Of a DNA stretch of 57,712 nucleotides, positions 16,790-25,251 are shown piece by piece. The position numbers and the translations under genes were made by a program. This DNA comes from Henriciella sp. (GTDB lineage: Bacteria > Pseudomonadota > Alphaproteobacteria > Caulobacterales > Hyphomonadaceae). Within the stretch, counting starts at the first letter, position 1; each line of letters begins with the position of its first letter. The notes beneath the pieces are model-generated. The model was not told where the DNA came from, made no database searches, and worked only from the letters and a program-made list of their open reading frames with translations. The DNA is taken from positions 1-57,712 of the forward strand of contig JABSPZ010000018.1 in NCBI GenBank assembly GCA_013213785.1. The letters run 5' to 3'.

Positions 16790-18613
16790 TCAGCTTTGAT
16801 CTGCCTTTTCTGCTGCCTCATTGAGACGCGCCGTGCGAGCCCGACGTTCTGCGACGATCCGATGCCGGTGACGCGCATCCTCAGCAGTGGCAAAAGCCTC
16901 TCCTGCGATACGGCCCGGTTCGTCCGCGCCATCTGGGCGTGCATACTGCTCTAGGGCGATCAGCCATTCCCGCTCCTCTGAACCGCCTTGCGGTATTTCT
17001 GGGATGTCGGGATACTTTGTTAACAGTTCTGCAGCGCGCAATTTTCCAAGACCCTCTAAATGGTTGCTGAGTGTCTTTCGGTCAACACCTGTTTCTGTAG
17101 TATTTTCGCCAATAAGTGCGTCTCGTATGGCCGAAACGTCAGGATCTGGGAAAACGGCGACCGCCAGAGCTTCAAATCCAACCTCGGCAAGGTGGTGGTG
17201 ATCAATCGCTCGCACAACCAAACCGAGCCCTCTGGTCTTGGCAGGAGGACCGCCGCGCAAGGCTGGCTGAACCACTTGCCCCCCGCGATTCGGCATCTGT
17301 CGGCCGCCCCGATTAGCGGATCTTTGTTGCCAAAGATAATCACGCATGCGGGCCTTTAGCTCGCGCTCATAAGCCGACTTCACCGCGCCGTCTTGGATCG
17401 TACTCGCCGCCTGCATAAGGCGCTTCTCCAAACCTGCTTGGCGCTCTGGCGTATCGACGGCCTCAAGATCTCGCTCGCGGCGCCAGAGCACTTCGACGAG
17501 CGGCAAGGCCCCGTCCAAAGCTTTGCCCATCGCGCCCGGGCCCTGTTCCCGGATCAAATCATCCGGATCCATCCCGTCCGAAAGAAGGCAGAAAAAGACG
17601 CTCCGGCCCGGCTGCAATCCCGGCAAGGCCCGCTCAATCGAACGATTGGCCGCACCGAGGCCAGCCCGGTCGCCATCAAAACAAAGGACCGGCTCCGGCC
17701 CCGCCCGCCATAACAGGCTGATCTGCTCTTCGGTAAGCGCGGTTCCGAGCGGCGCAACTGCATGACCAAAGCCCGCCTCGCACAGCGCAATGACGTCCAT
17801 ATAGCCTTCACAGACGATCAAGCCGCCTTCGTCGGTGCCGCCGAAGGCTTCTCTCGCGGCTTTGTAGCGATAGAGCACGCGCGATTTGTGGAAGAGTGGT
17901 GTGTCGGAAGAGTTGAGATATTTCGGCTTTGCATCCGGCTGCAGCGCACGGCCACCAAACGCAATCACTTGCCCGCGTGCATCTTCGATTGGGAACATGA
18001 GGCGCCCGCGGAACCGATCGTACGGATCACCGCCGCCATCTTTCACAACCGCGAGGCCCGCCTCAACAATTTCGCTTTGAGAGAAGCCTTTCGATTTCAG
18101 GTGCTCGAACGTCTTGCGCCAATCATCGGGGGAAAACCCGAGACGATACTTCCCCCAGTTTTGCGGGCGCAGGCCTCGCCCCTCCAAATATCGCCGCGCC
18201 TCAGCCCCCTCGGGCGCGCGCAAGCACGCTTCGTAGAACGCAGCGGCCGCCTCACTCGCAGCGATTAGGCGAAGGCGCCGATCATATTGTTCCTGGCTCT
18301 CTGGCGTCGCTTTAGGCAGCGACATGCCGGCTTCATCCGCAAGCTTCTCGACCGCCTCCATGAAAGAGAGGCGCTCGATCTCCATGACGAAGGAAATAAC
18401 GTCGCCGCCCATGCCAGAGGAAAAGCATTTGAAGATCTTCTTTTGGTCGTTGACGTAAAAGCTGGGCGTTTTCTCATTCGTAAAAGGCGAGAGGCCGACC
18501 CACTCCTTGCCTTGTTTCTTGAGTTTGACCTTTCGGCCAATCACGTCCGAGGGGCGGATTCGAGCTTTCAACTCGTCCACAAAACCATCAGGAATCCGAA
18601 TAGCGCCACTCAT
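16790..18613 (-). CDS. dnaG: DNA primase with degenerate CHC2 zinc finger
   Basis: The replicative primase, 607 residues from the ATG at 18613 (MSGAIRIPDGFVDELKARIR); a longer frame to a TTG at 18685 is less family-like. The N-terminal CHC2 module normally holds zinc with Cys-x2-His and Cys-x2-Cys. Here it reads GLSPFTNEKTPSFYV and FKCFSSGMGGD, so the ligand places are Ser42, Thr45, Cys63 and Ser66, and three of four are lost. The catalytic core is intact: RNAP-basic region, TOPRIM EGYMDVIALCEAGFGHAV and CFDGDRAGLGAANRS. The C-terminal helicase-binding domain is present. DnaG must work as the only primase, so zinc-free folding is implied. Confidence 0.94.
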   Translation of the reverse strand: MSGAIRIPDGFVDELKARIRPSDVIGRKVKLKKQGKEWVGLSPFTNEKTPSFYVNDQKKIFKCFSSGMGGDVISFVMEIERLSFMEAVEKLADEAGMSLPKATPESQEQYDRRLRLIAASEAAAAFYEACLRAPEGAEARRYLEGRGLRPQNWGKYRLGFSPDDWRKTFEHLKSKGFSQSEIVEAGLAVVKDGGGDPYDRFRGRLMFPIEDARGQVIAFGGRALQPDAKPKYLNSSDTPLFHKSRVLYRYKAAREAFGGTDEGGLIVCEGYMDVIALCEAGFGHAVAPLGTALTEEQISLLWRAGPEPVLCFDGDRAGLGAANRSIERALPGLQPGRSVFFCLLSDGMDPDDLIREQGPGAMGKALDGALPLVEVLWRRERDLEAVDTPERQAGLEKRLMQAASTIQDGAVKSAYERELKARMRDYLWQQRSANRGGRQMPNRGGQVVQPALRGGPPAKTRGLGLVVRAIDHHHLAEVGFEALAVAVFPDPDVSAIRDALIGENTTETGVDRKTLSNHLEGLGKLRAAELLTKYPDIPEIPQGGSEEREWLIALEQYARPDGADEPGRIAGEAFATAEDARHRHRIVAERRARTARLNEAAEKADQS

Positions 18614-18740
18614 CTGGTTAATATAGCGCGGGAAACGCCAAGCGCGAAGGATTTTAGCGGCGGGTTTTTCATCAGATAGATCCAATTTGATCTAATCTGG
18701 AAACGCTATCCTATCGTGATTGTCTTATATCTTGGGCTAG

Positions 18741-19511
18741 GTGGACTCTGCGTTGAAAAATCAATCTGACCCGTACAACGTGCCAACGGAGCACGAATTC
18801 GCCGCGACAACGATGCTGACCGGTTTGGTCATCCTCGTGATCGCGGTCGGCATTGCTGTGGGCGTGACTTGGTTCACGACCAAAGCTTATGAGCCTGAAA
18901 TCCATCACCGGGCCCTCCGCACCGCGTTCTTTCTACCGCTCTTTATCGTCCCCTTATGCTCCGCGATCATCGGTCATCAGGGCTACCGAAATCACAAGAA
19001 GATGCTGGCGATTGCGCACCTCGCTCGCACAGACGAAATGACCGGTCTCGCTAATCGACGCGCCTTTATGCACACAGCGAACAATCTGTTTGCTGAGACC
19101 GATTTCGAGTATTCTGGATTGGGCATTTTCATCATCGATCTGGATCACTTCAAACAGGTCAATGACCTGCATGGCCACGAGACGGGCGATCAGGTTCTTA
19201 TTCACGCGTCCAATCAGATACGAGCGGCCGTGAACGAAGATTGCTTCGTTGCCCGATTGGGCGGTGAAGAGTTTGGTGTCCTGGTTCCATTCCACGCTGT
19301 CCCGCAGCTCCACCATATGGCGGAAGCGATCCGCTTTCAGGTCGCATCAAATCCTTGTATGTTAGACGACCTCACCATCCCGATCTCAGCCAGCGTTGGC
19401 GTTGGCATTGCGCACCCCCGCGATACAGTAAGTTCAGTGCTGTGCCGCGCCGATGACGCGCTCTATGAAGCCAAAGACAAGGGCCGAAACCGGTTCGTCG
19501 TAGCCGCCTAA
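18741..19511 (+). CDS. membrane-bound diguanylate cyclase (GGDEF)
   Basis: A 256-residue protein with two TM helices (about 24-46 and 60-79) and one GGDEF domain (about 90-256). The substrate-binding part DEMTGLANRRAFM is followed by metal-site Asp133 (FIIDLDHFKQVNDLHGHETG) and the active-site GGEEF at 174-178. The usual RxxD product-inhibition site five residues before GGEEF is absent (VNED there). It should make c-di-GMP from GTP at the inner membrane. The start is a GTG with a poor ribosome site, and a later TTG at 18753 is possible. It is convergent with the serine hydrolase gene, overlapping four bases. Confidence 0.88.
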   Translation: MDSALKNQSDPYNVPTEHEFAATTMLTGLVILVIAVGIAVGVTWFTTKAYEPEIHHRALRTAFFLPLFIVPLCSAIIGHQGYRNHKKMLAIAHLARTDEMTGLANRRAFMHTANNLFAETDFEYSGLGIFIIDLDHFKQVNDLHGHETGDQVLIHASNQIRAAVNEDCFVARLGGEEFGVLVPFHAVPQLHHMAEAIRFQVASNPCMLDDLTIPISASVGVGIAHPRDTVSSVLCRADDALYEAKDKGRNRFVVAA

Positions 19512-20767
19512 GGCGCTTCAGACGCGTTCACTTCAGATTCGACGGCAACCGCAGGCTGATCCAACCAATCCGCGAGCGCTTTGTACATCGCATAGCTCTG
19601 ATCATCATAGGCGCGCACATAACCTTCAGGCCATGCACTTGAGCGGGCAACGACAATGTCATTCTCGCGGTCGACATAAAGCGTCTGTCCATTTGCGCCA
19701 GACGCTGTGAACGTGCCATCCGCATAGGTCCACCAGTGCCACGCATAGCCGCGATTTGGGTTAGGGTGGACGACACCCGGCTTCAAATGGGCCTCGTCAG
19801 AGACCGTGGCGCGATCGACCCAGTCTTCGGGCAGGATCTGCTCGCCATTCCATGCGCCGCCTTGTTCGATGAACAGTCCGAAGCGGGCCCAATCGCGGAG
19901 AGCAGAATTGTAAAACGCGCCGCCAATCTCAGCGCCATCTTGGCCAGCATTATCGATGATCCATGCACCATCAAACTCCATGCCCAACGGCTGCCAAATC
20001 ATCTCTGATAGATAGTCCGCGGCGTCCATGCCCGTCGCGCGTCGAATCAACTCGAGCAGGACTTGGCTCTCGGCCGTGTTATAGTTGAATTTGGTACCCG
20101 GCTCATTGTCGCGCTTATACTCGATGGCAAGGTCAAAAGCGGGAGACTTCCCCATCACAACGCTTTCCGTCATGAACTCAATGGTATCATCCATGACCCC
20201 ATCCCAGAGATTTGGATCATACTTGATGCCAGATGACATTTGCAGCGCCTGTTTGATTGTCACACCGTCATAAGCTGTGCCTTCAACCTCTGGCAGATAC
20301 TTGACGAGCTGATCATCGACACTGTCGATTTTACCGTCCGCAACTGCGACCCCAACCAGCGTCGATGTGATCGACTTCACCAAAGACCAGGTCGTGAACT
20401 TGGTTCCTGCAGAGGCGCCGCGCCCATAGCTTTCATGAACAATATTGCCGTCATGAACGATCACGAGGCCCGAGGTTTCCATGTCCTCATACAGGTCGGC
20501 CAGCGTCCGGGTGGTTCCTTCATACTCGTAGGTAAACCCGTCTAAAGCGCCTTCATCGCGAGGGAGCGGCTCGGTCGCCGCCGCTTTCGCAACCGTACGC
20601 GTTGGATAAATCTCGCTAGCATTTTGGAAGAAATAGTCGCTATCGCCTTCAAACGCTGCGGCGCGCGCCATGACATCAAAAGGCGGCGGGACGAAGCGGG
20701 TGTAGGTGAACACACCAATCAAGGCCCCCAAAACCAAGGCGATGATCGCAACCAAAAGTGATTTCAT
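19508..20767 (-). CDS. serine beta-lactamase-family hydrolase
   Basis: A 419-residue protein of the class C beta-lactamase/DD-peptidase fold. An N-terminal hydrophobic segment (3-23) is a signal or membrane anchor. The catalytic S-x-x-K is Ser128-Leu-Val-Lys131 in TTWSLVKSITSTLVGV, the second motif is FNYNTAESQVLLELI (Tyr-x-Asn), and a late YAWHWWTYADGTFTASGANG fits the third motif region. It resembles 6-aminohexanoate-dimer hydrolase and esterase relatives (EstB) rather than true beta-lactamases; the substrate is unknown. It sits between dnaG and yqeY, genes that are usually closer together in relatives. Confidence 0.85.
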   Translation of the reverse strand: MKSLLVAIIALVLGALIGVFTYTRFVPPPFDVMARAAAFEGDSDYFFQNASEIYPTRTVAKAAATEPLPRDEGALDGFTYEYEGTTRTLADLYEDMETSGLVIVHDGNIVHESYGRGASAGTKFTTWSLVKSITSTLVGVAVADGKIDSVDDQLVKYLPEVEGTAYDGVTIKQALQMSSGIKYDPNLWDGVMDDTIEFMTESVVMGKSPAFDLAIEYKRDNEPGTKFNYNTAESQVLLELIRRATGMDAADYLSEMIWQPLGMEFDGAWIIDNAGQDGAEIGGAFYNSALRDWARFGLFIEQGGAWNGEQILPEDWVDRATVSDEAHLKPGVVHPNPNRGYAWHWWTYADGTFTASGANGQTLYVDRENDIVVARSSAWPEGYVRAYDDQSYAMYKALADWLDQPAVAVESEVNASEAP

Positions 20768-20822
20768 GACAAGCTCTCCCGCAGCACAGAAGGATAGTCA
20801 TGCTTCAATTTTTATAGGGATG

Positions 20823-21311
20823 CTAGCCTATCGCCGCGCGAACAGCTTTGCTGGCGGGACCGCATTCGATTTGACCGGGATACTTCTCGCGCAGCGCGGT
20901 CATGCACCGACCGACATCTTTGAGCTTAGAGGCACTAAGCTGCGTCACGATGGCCGCTGCTGCGGTTTCTAAGTCTTCGCCCATGAGCGGCTTTGGCAAA
21001 AAGTCTGAGATGATCTCGATTTCATCGCGTTCGCGCTCAGCCTCAGCGATTCGGCCATTATCGTCGAATTGCTTGATGGCACGCTCTCTTTGAGAGACCA
21101 TTGTCTCGAGCAGTTCTAAGATCACTTCATTATCGCAGCCAGAACACTCACCACGGCTTCTCGCAATCACGTCGCGATCATCCATGGCGCATTTGATCAA
21201 GCGCAATGTTTGCGATTCCACACTGTTCGCATCCTCGGACTCAGCTGTGCCGAGCGCGGTATTTATGCGATTTCGGAGTGTGACTTGGACGGTTTGATCC
21301 AATTGACCCAT
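20823..21311 (-). CDS. GatB/YqeY-domain protein
   Basis: A 162-residue protein of the YqeY family, related to the tail domain of the amidotransferase subunit GatB. Visible features are LRLIKCAMDDRDVIARSRGE, the conserved LETMVSQRERAIKQFDDNGR, AEAERERDEIEIISDFLPKP and MTALREKYPGQIECGPASKA. The family may bind tRNA, but a defined function is lacking. It is divergent from carA with about 145 bases between starts, an arrangement kept in many alphaproteobacteria close to dnaG and rpoD. Confidence 0.9.
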   Translation of the reverse strand: MGQLDQTVQVTLRNRINTALGTAESEDANSVESQTLRLIKCAMDDRDVIARSRGECSGCDNEVILELLETMVSQRERAIKQFDDNGRIAEAERERDEIEIISDFLPKPLMGEDLETAAAAIVTQLSASKLKDVGRCMTALREKYPGQIECGPASKAVRAAIG

Positions 21312-21321
21312 TTATAAGCCT

Positions 21322-21379
21322 CTAAAAGCCGCCTTTTAGGTCCAAAACCGCTTGACGGTCCTGGCCGCAGCACTCTATT
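21322..21379 (+). promoter_or_regulatory. candidate carA promoter with adjacent palindrome
   Basis: TTGACG at 21352-21357 and TCTATT at 21374-21379 are spaced 16 bases, a plausible sigma-70 promoter facing carA. A perfect seven-base inverted repeat, CTAAAAG-N4-CTTTTAG (21322-21339), lies just upstream and could be an operator shared with yqeY. Both are judged by eye. Confidence 0.35.
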
Positions 21380-21457
21380 TGCCACCCGTTTGCCTGAGAA
21401 ACCGTTAAAGCCACAGGCGGGCGCTGAGTCCAGCGAAACGTGGGAGATAAGGGCTAC

Positions 21458-22627
21458 ATGGACAAAAATCAATCCGAATTCGCCAGTCAGGCGAGTGGCG
21501 CAATCGCCCTTGCTGACGGAACTGTCTTCTTAGGCACAGGCTCTGGAAAGGCTGGAATTGCTGTGGGTGAGCTTTGCTTCAACACCGCGATGACCGGGTA
21601 TCAAGAGATCCTAACCGACCCCTCTTATGCGCAGCAGGTCGTGATGTTCACATTCCCGCATATCGGGAATGTTGGCGCCAATCCCGAAGATCATGAAGAA
21701 TCCAGCGGAAATGCCTCGACAGCTGCGGTTGGCACTGTGTTCAGAGACCCCATCACCCCGCCATCGAACTGGCGCGCGGAAGACCATTTCGATGCTTGGC
21801 TGGCGAAACGCGGTATTGTCGGCCTATCGGGTGTCGACACGCGCGCCCTGACTCGCCTGATACGCGAAAAAGGCATGCAGAAATGCGCGATTCAGTACGC
21901 TCCAGATGGCAAAATCGACACAGCGGCGTTGATTAAAGCGGCTCAAGCCTGGGCTGGACTCGAAGCGGCAGACCTTGCGGCGAACGTCGATGTCGACGCG
22001 GCAATCGACCATTCTGAACGCCTTTGGGACCTTGCAGCTGGGTTTGCTGATCAAGATCACGCCGAAAAGCATGTCGTGGTTGTCGATTTTGGCGTGAAAA
22101 AGAACATTTTGCGCAACCTCGCTGAAGTCGGTGCGCGCGCGACTGTGGTCAGCGGCGATATCGCATTCGACGACGTTAAAGCGCTGAATCCTGACGGTAT
22201 CGTCTTGGCCAACGGACCCGGCGACCCTGCCGCGACGTTTGAACGATCAGGTGAGCTATTGAGCGCATTGGTGGAGAGCGAATGGCCAATCCTTGGCATT
22301 TGTCTCGGTCATCAGCTCCTCGCGCTCACATTGGGCGCGAAAACCATGAAAATGGAACAAGGCCATCACGGCGCCAATCATCCGGTCCAAGATCTGGAAA
22401 CCGGTAAAGTCGAAATCGTATCCATGAATCATGGCTTCACGGTGGATACTGCGACGCTGCCCAAAGGTGTCGAAGAGAGCCATAAGTCTCTGTTTGACGG
22501 GACCAATTGCGGCCTCAAAGTTGCGGGCAAGCCGATCATTTCGGTGCAGCATCACCCTGAAGCGAGCCCTGGCCCTCAAGATAGCTTCTACATCTTCAAG
22601 CGTTTTATGGATTTGATGAAAGCCTAA
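21458..22627 (+). CDS. carA: carbamoyl-phosphate synthase small subunit
   Basis: A 389-residue glutamine amidotransferase subunit that supplies ammonia to CarB for carbamoyl phosphate, used in arginine and pyrimidine synthesis. The ATG at 21458 has a GGGAGATAAGGG leader; a GTG 18 bases earlier is less likely. The CPSase small-chain domain (18-150) contains [20 protein letters not shown]. The class I amidotransferase domain has the nucleophile Cys282 in [10 protein letters not shown] and the His-x-Glu pair in [10 protein letters not shown]. carB is not in the window. The stop overlaps that of the convergent tetR gene by four bases. Confidence 0.96.
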   Translation: MDKNQSEFASQASGAIALADGTVFLGTGSGKAGIAVGELCFNTAMTGYQEILTDPSYAQQVVMFTFPHIGNVGANPEDHEESSGNASTAAVGTVFRDPITPPSNWRAEDHFDAWLAKRGIVGLSGVDTRALTRLIREKGMQKCAIQYAPDGKIDTAALIKAAQAWAGLEAADLAANVDVDAAIDHSERLWDLAAGFADQDHAEKHVVVVDFGVKKNILRNLAEVGARATVVSGDIAFDDVKALNPDGIVLANGPGDPAATFERSGELLSALVESEWPILGICLGHQLLALTLGAKTMKMEQGHHGANHPVQDLETGKVEIVSMNHGFTVDTATLPKGVEESHKSLFDGTNCGLKVAGKPIISVQHHPEASPGPQDSFYIFKRFMDLMKA

Positions 22628-23214
22628 CGGATCGACTTCACCAGGGTTTCGAAAGCGTCGTATACGCCTTCCGCGGTGATGCCTTCGGCTTCGCGCGCGA
22701 GCGCGAAACCTGCGCCGTTCAAAGCATTTTGCAGCATGATGGCGAGGGCTTTCACACGATGCTCTGCGACGATCCCCTTTTTGGCCAAATAGCGGACCCC
22801 GGCCCCGACATTGTCAGATCCAAGATCATGATCTTGCTCGTACCACCCTTTGAGGCCCATGACGGACGGTCCATCCACAAGGACAATCGTTTGGTAATCG
22901 CGCCGAGCCGCATGCTCTAGATAAACACGGCACCCTGCCAAGAAAGCGCTATAGGGATCGGTGAGACTCCGCGCCGCAACGGCGGCGTCGCGGGCTTCCT
23001 GGTCCATTTCAACCTGCAAGCGGGTCCAGATCTCAGTGAACAAGTCTTGCTTCGATTTAAAGTGGTGGAACAAAGCGCCTTTTGTGATATCGAGGTCTTT
23101 GCAGATATCATTGATCGATGTTGCAGCGTAGCCGTCGCGCGTGAATCGCTCTTTCGCAGCAGCGAGCAATCGCTCACGCGTTTCTTCTGCATCAGATTTT
23201 GATCGACGCCCCAT
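22624..23214 (-). CDS. TetR-family transcriptional repressor
   Basis: A 196-residue repressor from the ATG at 23214 ([20 protein letters not shown]); an in-frame GTG at 23241 would overlap the operator. The HTH is seen in [20 protein letters not shown] and [20 protein letters not shown]. The ligand domain has [20 protein letters not shown], as in many uncharacterised AcrR-like regulators. A perfect palindrome (23243-23259) lies just upstream, the usual arrangement for autoregulation. No transporter gene is adjacent, so the regulated partner may be the short plus-strand transcript described at 23268. Confidence 0.9.
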   Translation of the reverse strand: MGRRSKSDAEETRERLLAAAKERFTRDGYAATSINDICKDLDITKGALFHHFKSKQDLFTEIWTRLQVEMDQEARDAAVAARSLTDPYSAFLAGCRVYLEHAARRDYQTIVLVDGPSVMGLKGWYEQDHDLGSDNVGAGVRYLAKKGIVAEHRVKALAIMLQNALNGAGFALAREAEGITAEGVYDAFETLVKSIR

Positions 23215-23242
23215 GAGAACCGTTATTTCAGCTTGACCCACA

Positions 23243-23259
23243 ACATACCGATGGTATGT
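23243..23259. promoter_or_regulatory. TetR-type operator palindrome
   Basis: ACATACC-GAT-GGTATGT is a perfect seven-base inverted repeat with a three-base centre, a common TetR operator form. It lies 29 bases upstream of the tetR start and between a plus-strand -35-like TTGACC (23233-23238) and -10-like bases around 23255-23262, so bound repressor would block both directions. Confidence 0.75.
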
Positions 23260-23267
23260 ATAGCATC

Positions 23268-23390
23268 TAATCGCGGCTCAAAACAAGCGTACAGCTGTTG
23301 TAACTGCGGGGTTTACGCGAGACTAGGGGACGCACGCGGACCAGATGCAGAACCGGGCCGGCGAATCGCCGACCCGGTTTTGTTTTTTTA
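23268..23390 (+). ncRNA. candidate small RNA between TetR operator and terminator
   Basis: A plus-strand promoter-like pair flanks the TetR palindrome and a strong terminator ends at 23390, yet no credible reading frame lies between: no ATG occurs before 23345 and the frame that starts there reads through into antisense of the LolA gene. A transcript of roughly 120 bases is therefore expected. It matches no RNA family recognised by eye (not 6S, SRP RNA or tmRNA by their key motifs). The start point is a guess from the -10 position. Confidence 0.4.
23351..23390 (+). terminator. strong Rho-independent terminator facing right
   Basis: Outer arms AACCGGG/CCCGGTT and inner arms CGGCG/CGCCG, with one mismatch between them and an AAT loop, are followed by TTTTGTTTTTTT. 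The T run is on the plus strand only, so it ends a rightward transcript although both flanking genes are on the minus strand. Confidence 0.85.
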
Positions 23391-23400
23391 GAGTGGTGGA

Positions 23401-24234
23401 TTATCGCTCGTCTTCTTCGTCATCGTCTTCGTTCAGTCGGAACAAACGCGGATCAATTCGCACATTGGTCTCAACATCGACGAGGTCGACAATAGTGGTT
23501 TGGAAATTGCCGTCGACGGTCAACCACCCGAGCAAGTCATAACTCGCCTTGTCGAAAACCATGGTGAGCGTGCCCTCAAGTTCACCACTCGCATCGCTCA
23601 CGCGGATGCCCACACGCTCTTCGTTCCGCAAAATGTTCAAGACTTCGACATCCTCATCTACATTCAAATCCGTCGATAAGATCAGTCCCAGCGGCGTCGT
23701 CCCAATCGGAATCCGGTCGACAGTTTCAAGTTCGCTGTCTTCCATAGCGACAGTCGTACCGTCTGACACAATCAGGACCGGGATTGGATCATCATAATCG
23801 AACCGCATCCGTCCAGGCCGGTTCAATGCGAATGTTCCGGTTGAGAGGGTTCCGTCAGCATTGGTTTGCATGAACTTACCCGTCGCGGTTTCTGCGGCCG
23901 CGAGCGCTGTGCTCGCTGCGTCCAAGATGGCTGGCCACTCCGCAGCAGGAACTTCGCCGGAATCGGTTTCTGGTTCAGGGGCCGAGTCTGCAACCTCCTC
24001 GAGAACCGCGACCTCACGCTCAGCGATTTCGCTTTCCTCAATGATCGTTTCTTCAATTTCTTCCAATGGCAAGACTTCGGCTTCAGGAACAGCATCCACA
24101 CTGACGGGAGTTTCCTCCGCACCCACTTCAGCTTCAACCGCTGGGGGCTCATCCAAAGCGGCCTGGAGATTGATCTGCAATTGTGGGCCAAATGCCAGCG
24201 CAAGTGCGAGCGTTGAAGCAAGGACAGTTAACAT
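23401..24234 (-). CDS. LolA-like outer-membrane lipoprotein carrier with acidic inserts
   Basis: A 277-residue secreted protein: signal peptide at about 1-25 (MLTVLASTLALALAFG), then an unusual acidic, proline-containing stretch of about 70 residues (EEIEETIIEESEIAEREVAV and more), and a LolA domain from about 98. The LolA part includes TATGKFMQTNADGTLSTGTF, ALNRPGRMRFDYDDPIPVLI and VDRIPIGTTPLGLIL. It ends in DEDDDEEDER-like acid residues. LolA ferries lipoproteins from LolCDE to the outer membrane. The acidic segments are not part of the usual LolA and may change membrane or partner contacts. A CAGGAG ribosome site supports the start. Confidence 0.82.
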   Translation of the reverse strand: MLTVLASTLALALAFGPQLQINLQAALDEPPAVEAEVGAEETPVSVDAVPEAEVLPLEEIEETIIEESEIAEREVAVLEEVADSAPEPETDSGEVPAAEWPAILDAASTALAAAETATGKFMQTNADGTLSTGTFALNRPGRMRFDYDDPIPVLIVSDGTTVAMEDSELETVDRIPIGTTPLGLILSTDLNVDEDVEVLNILRNEERVGIRVSDASGELEGTLTMVFDKASYDLLGWLTVDGNFQTTIVDLVDVETNVRIDPRLFRLNEDDDEEDER

Positions 24235-24543
24235 TGGGACACTCCTGTAACTGGGTCCTACTTAACCCCGCCCGCGCAACAAAAACAGGGCTGAATCAAG
24301 GCTTTTCGGCCTCGTTTCGTTGCCTTTCGTTCAGTTGCGTCTCGTTCAGAAAACAGGTGTTAGGGCAAATACGATCCCACGAATTATGCATAGGATTTTT
24401 GAAACCAAGAAAGCGCTGAGGCGCTATTTTTAGTCAATCACCGCGGCTTTAGGACACCCCTCAGCCACATGGATTGCGAATAATTCACTTGGTGATTCCA
24501 ACTCTGAGCGGCGATGTAGCCGCGAAACTGGGGAGTTCCTTTC
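24235..24543. other. intergenic region with degenerate 15-base tandem repeat
   Basis: No gene is seen in these 309 bases between the divergent LolA and OmpA genes. A 15-base unit is repeated about 2.6 times at 24311-24349 (CTCGTTTCGTTGCCT, TTCGTTCAGTTGCGT, CTCGTTCAG). A small hairpin AGCGC-TGAG-GCGCT followed by a T run (24412-24431) might end a short rightward transcript. Promoters for both genes must lie here. Confidence 0.4.
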
Positions 24544-25179
24544 ATGAAAACTACGCTCACAATACTCGCGGCTGCGGCCTTATTGGCTGGCTGTCAAAAC
24601 GTCTCTAACCGCACGCTCAGCTCGACTGCAGGCGGTGCCATCATCGGCGCTGGTGTTGGCATGCTGGCTGGCGGAGACGACAAACGAAACGCTGCCATCG
24701 GCGCAGTGGTTGGCGGTCTCGCAGGCGCTGGCGTCGGCGTATACATGGATCGCCAAGAAGCCGAGCTACGCCGTCAAACAGAAGGCACCGGCATCGAGGT
24801 ACAACGCGTTGGCGACCAGATCGCGCTGAATATGCCGTCTGGTATTACGTTCGACGTGAACAGCGCGGCGATCAAAGGCGACTTCTATGGCCCGCTAGAG
24901 AATGTCAGCAGCACGCTGATTGAGTACCCTCAGACTGCGGTCGATGTTGTCGGTCATGCCAGCTCGGATGGTGCGGACGCTTACAATCAAGAGCTTTCGG
25001 AGCGCCGTGCCGCTTCAGTTCAGTCCTACCTGATCAATAGCGGCGTCCAATCTGTCCGCCTCCGTGCGATCGGGATGGGCGAAACAAAGCCGATTGCGGA
25101 CAATTCAACCGAAGCAGGTCGGATCGCCAATAGACGCGTCGAAATCCTGCTCACGCCAATTGTCGAAGGCGGCGCCTAA
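24544..25179 (+). CDS. OmpA-family lipoprotein with glycine-zipper domain
   Basis: A 211-residue lipoprotein. The signal peptide ends in the lipobox LLAGC (Cys17). A glycine-zipper segment follows (TAGGAIIGAGVGMLAGGDDK, then AVVGGLAGAGVGVYMDRQEA), and the OmpA/MotB peptidoglycan-binding domain (about 95-208) contains DVVGHASSDGADAYNQELSE, RRAASVQSYLINSGV and IANRRVEILLTP. This YiaD-like architecture places it in the outer membrane with its C-terminus on peptidoglycan. A GGGGAG ribosome site precedes the ATG and a strong terminator follows, so it is monocistronic. Confidence 0.9.
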   Translation: MKTTLTILAAAALLAGCQNVSNRTLSSTAGGAIIGAGVGMLAGGDDKRNAAIGAVVGGLAGAGVGVYMDRQEAELRRQTEGTGIEVQRVGDQIALNMPSGITFDVNSAAIKGDFYGPLENVSSTLIEYPQTAVDVVGHASSDGADAYNQELSERRAASVQSYLINSGVQSVRLRAIGMGETKPIADNSTEAGRIANRRVEILLTPIVEGGA

Positions 25180-25186
25180 AATATTG

Positions 25187-25217
25187 AAAGGCCGGAGCGC
25201 ACTGCTCCGGCCTTTTT
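25187..25217 (+). terminator. Rho-independent terminator after the OmpA-like gene
   Basis: Twelve-pair stem AAAGGCCGGAGC/GCTCCGGCCTTT with a five-base loop and a following T run, starting eight bases after the stop codon. Confidence 0.92.
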
Positions 25218-25251
25218 ACTTTACGGTTCGCATGAACGCGCGGCGCAGTTC

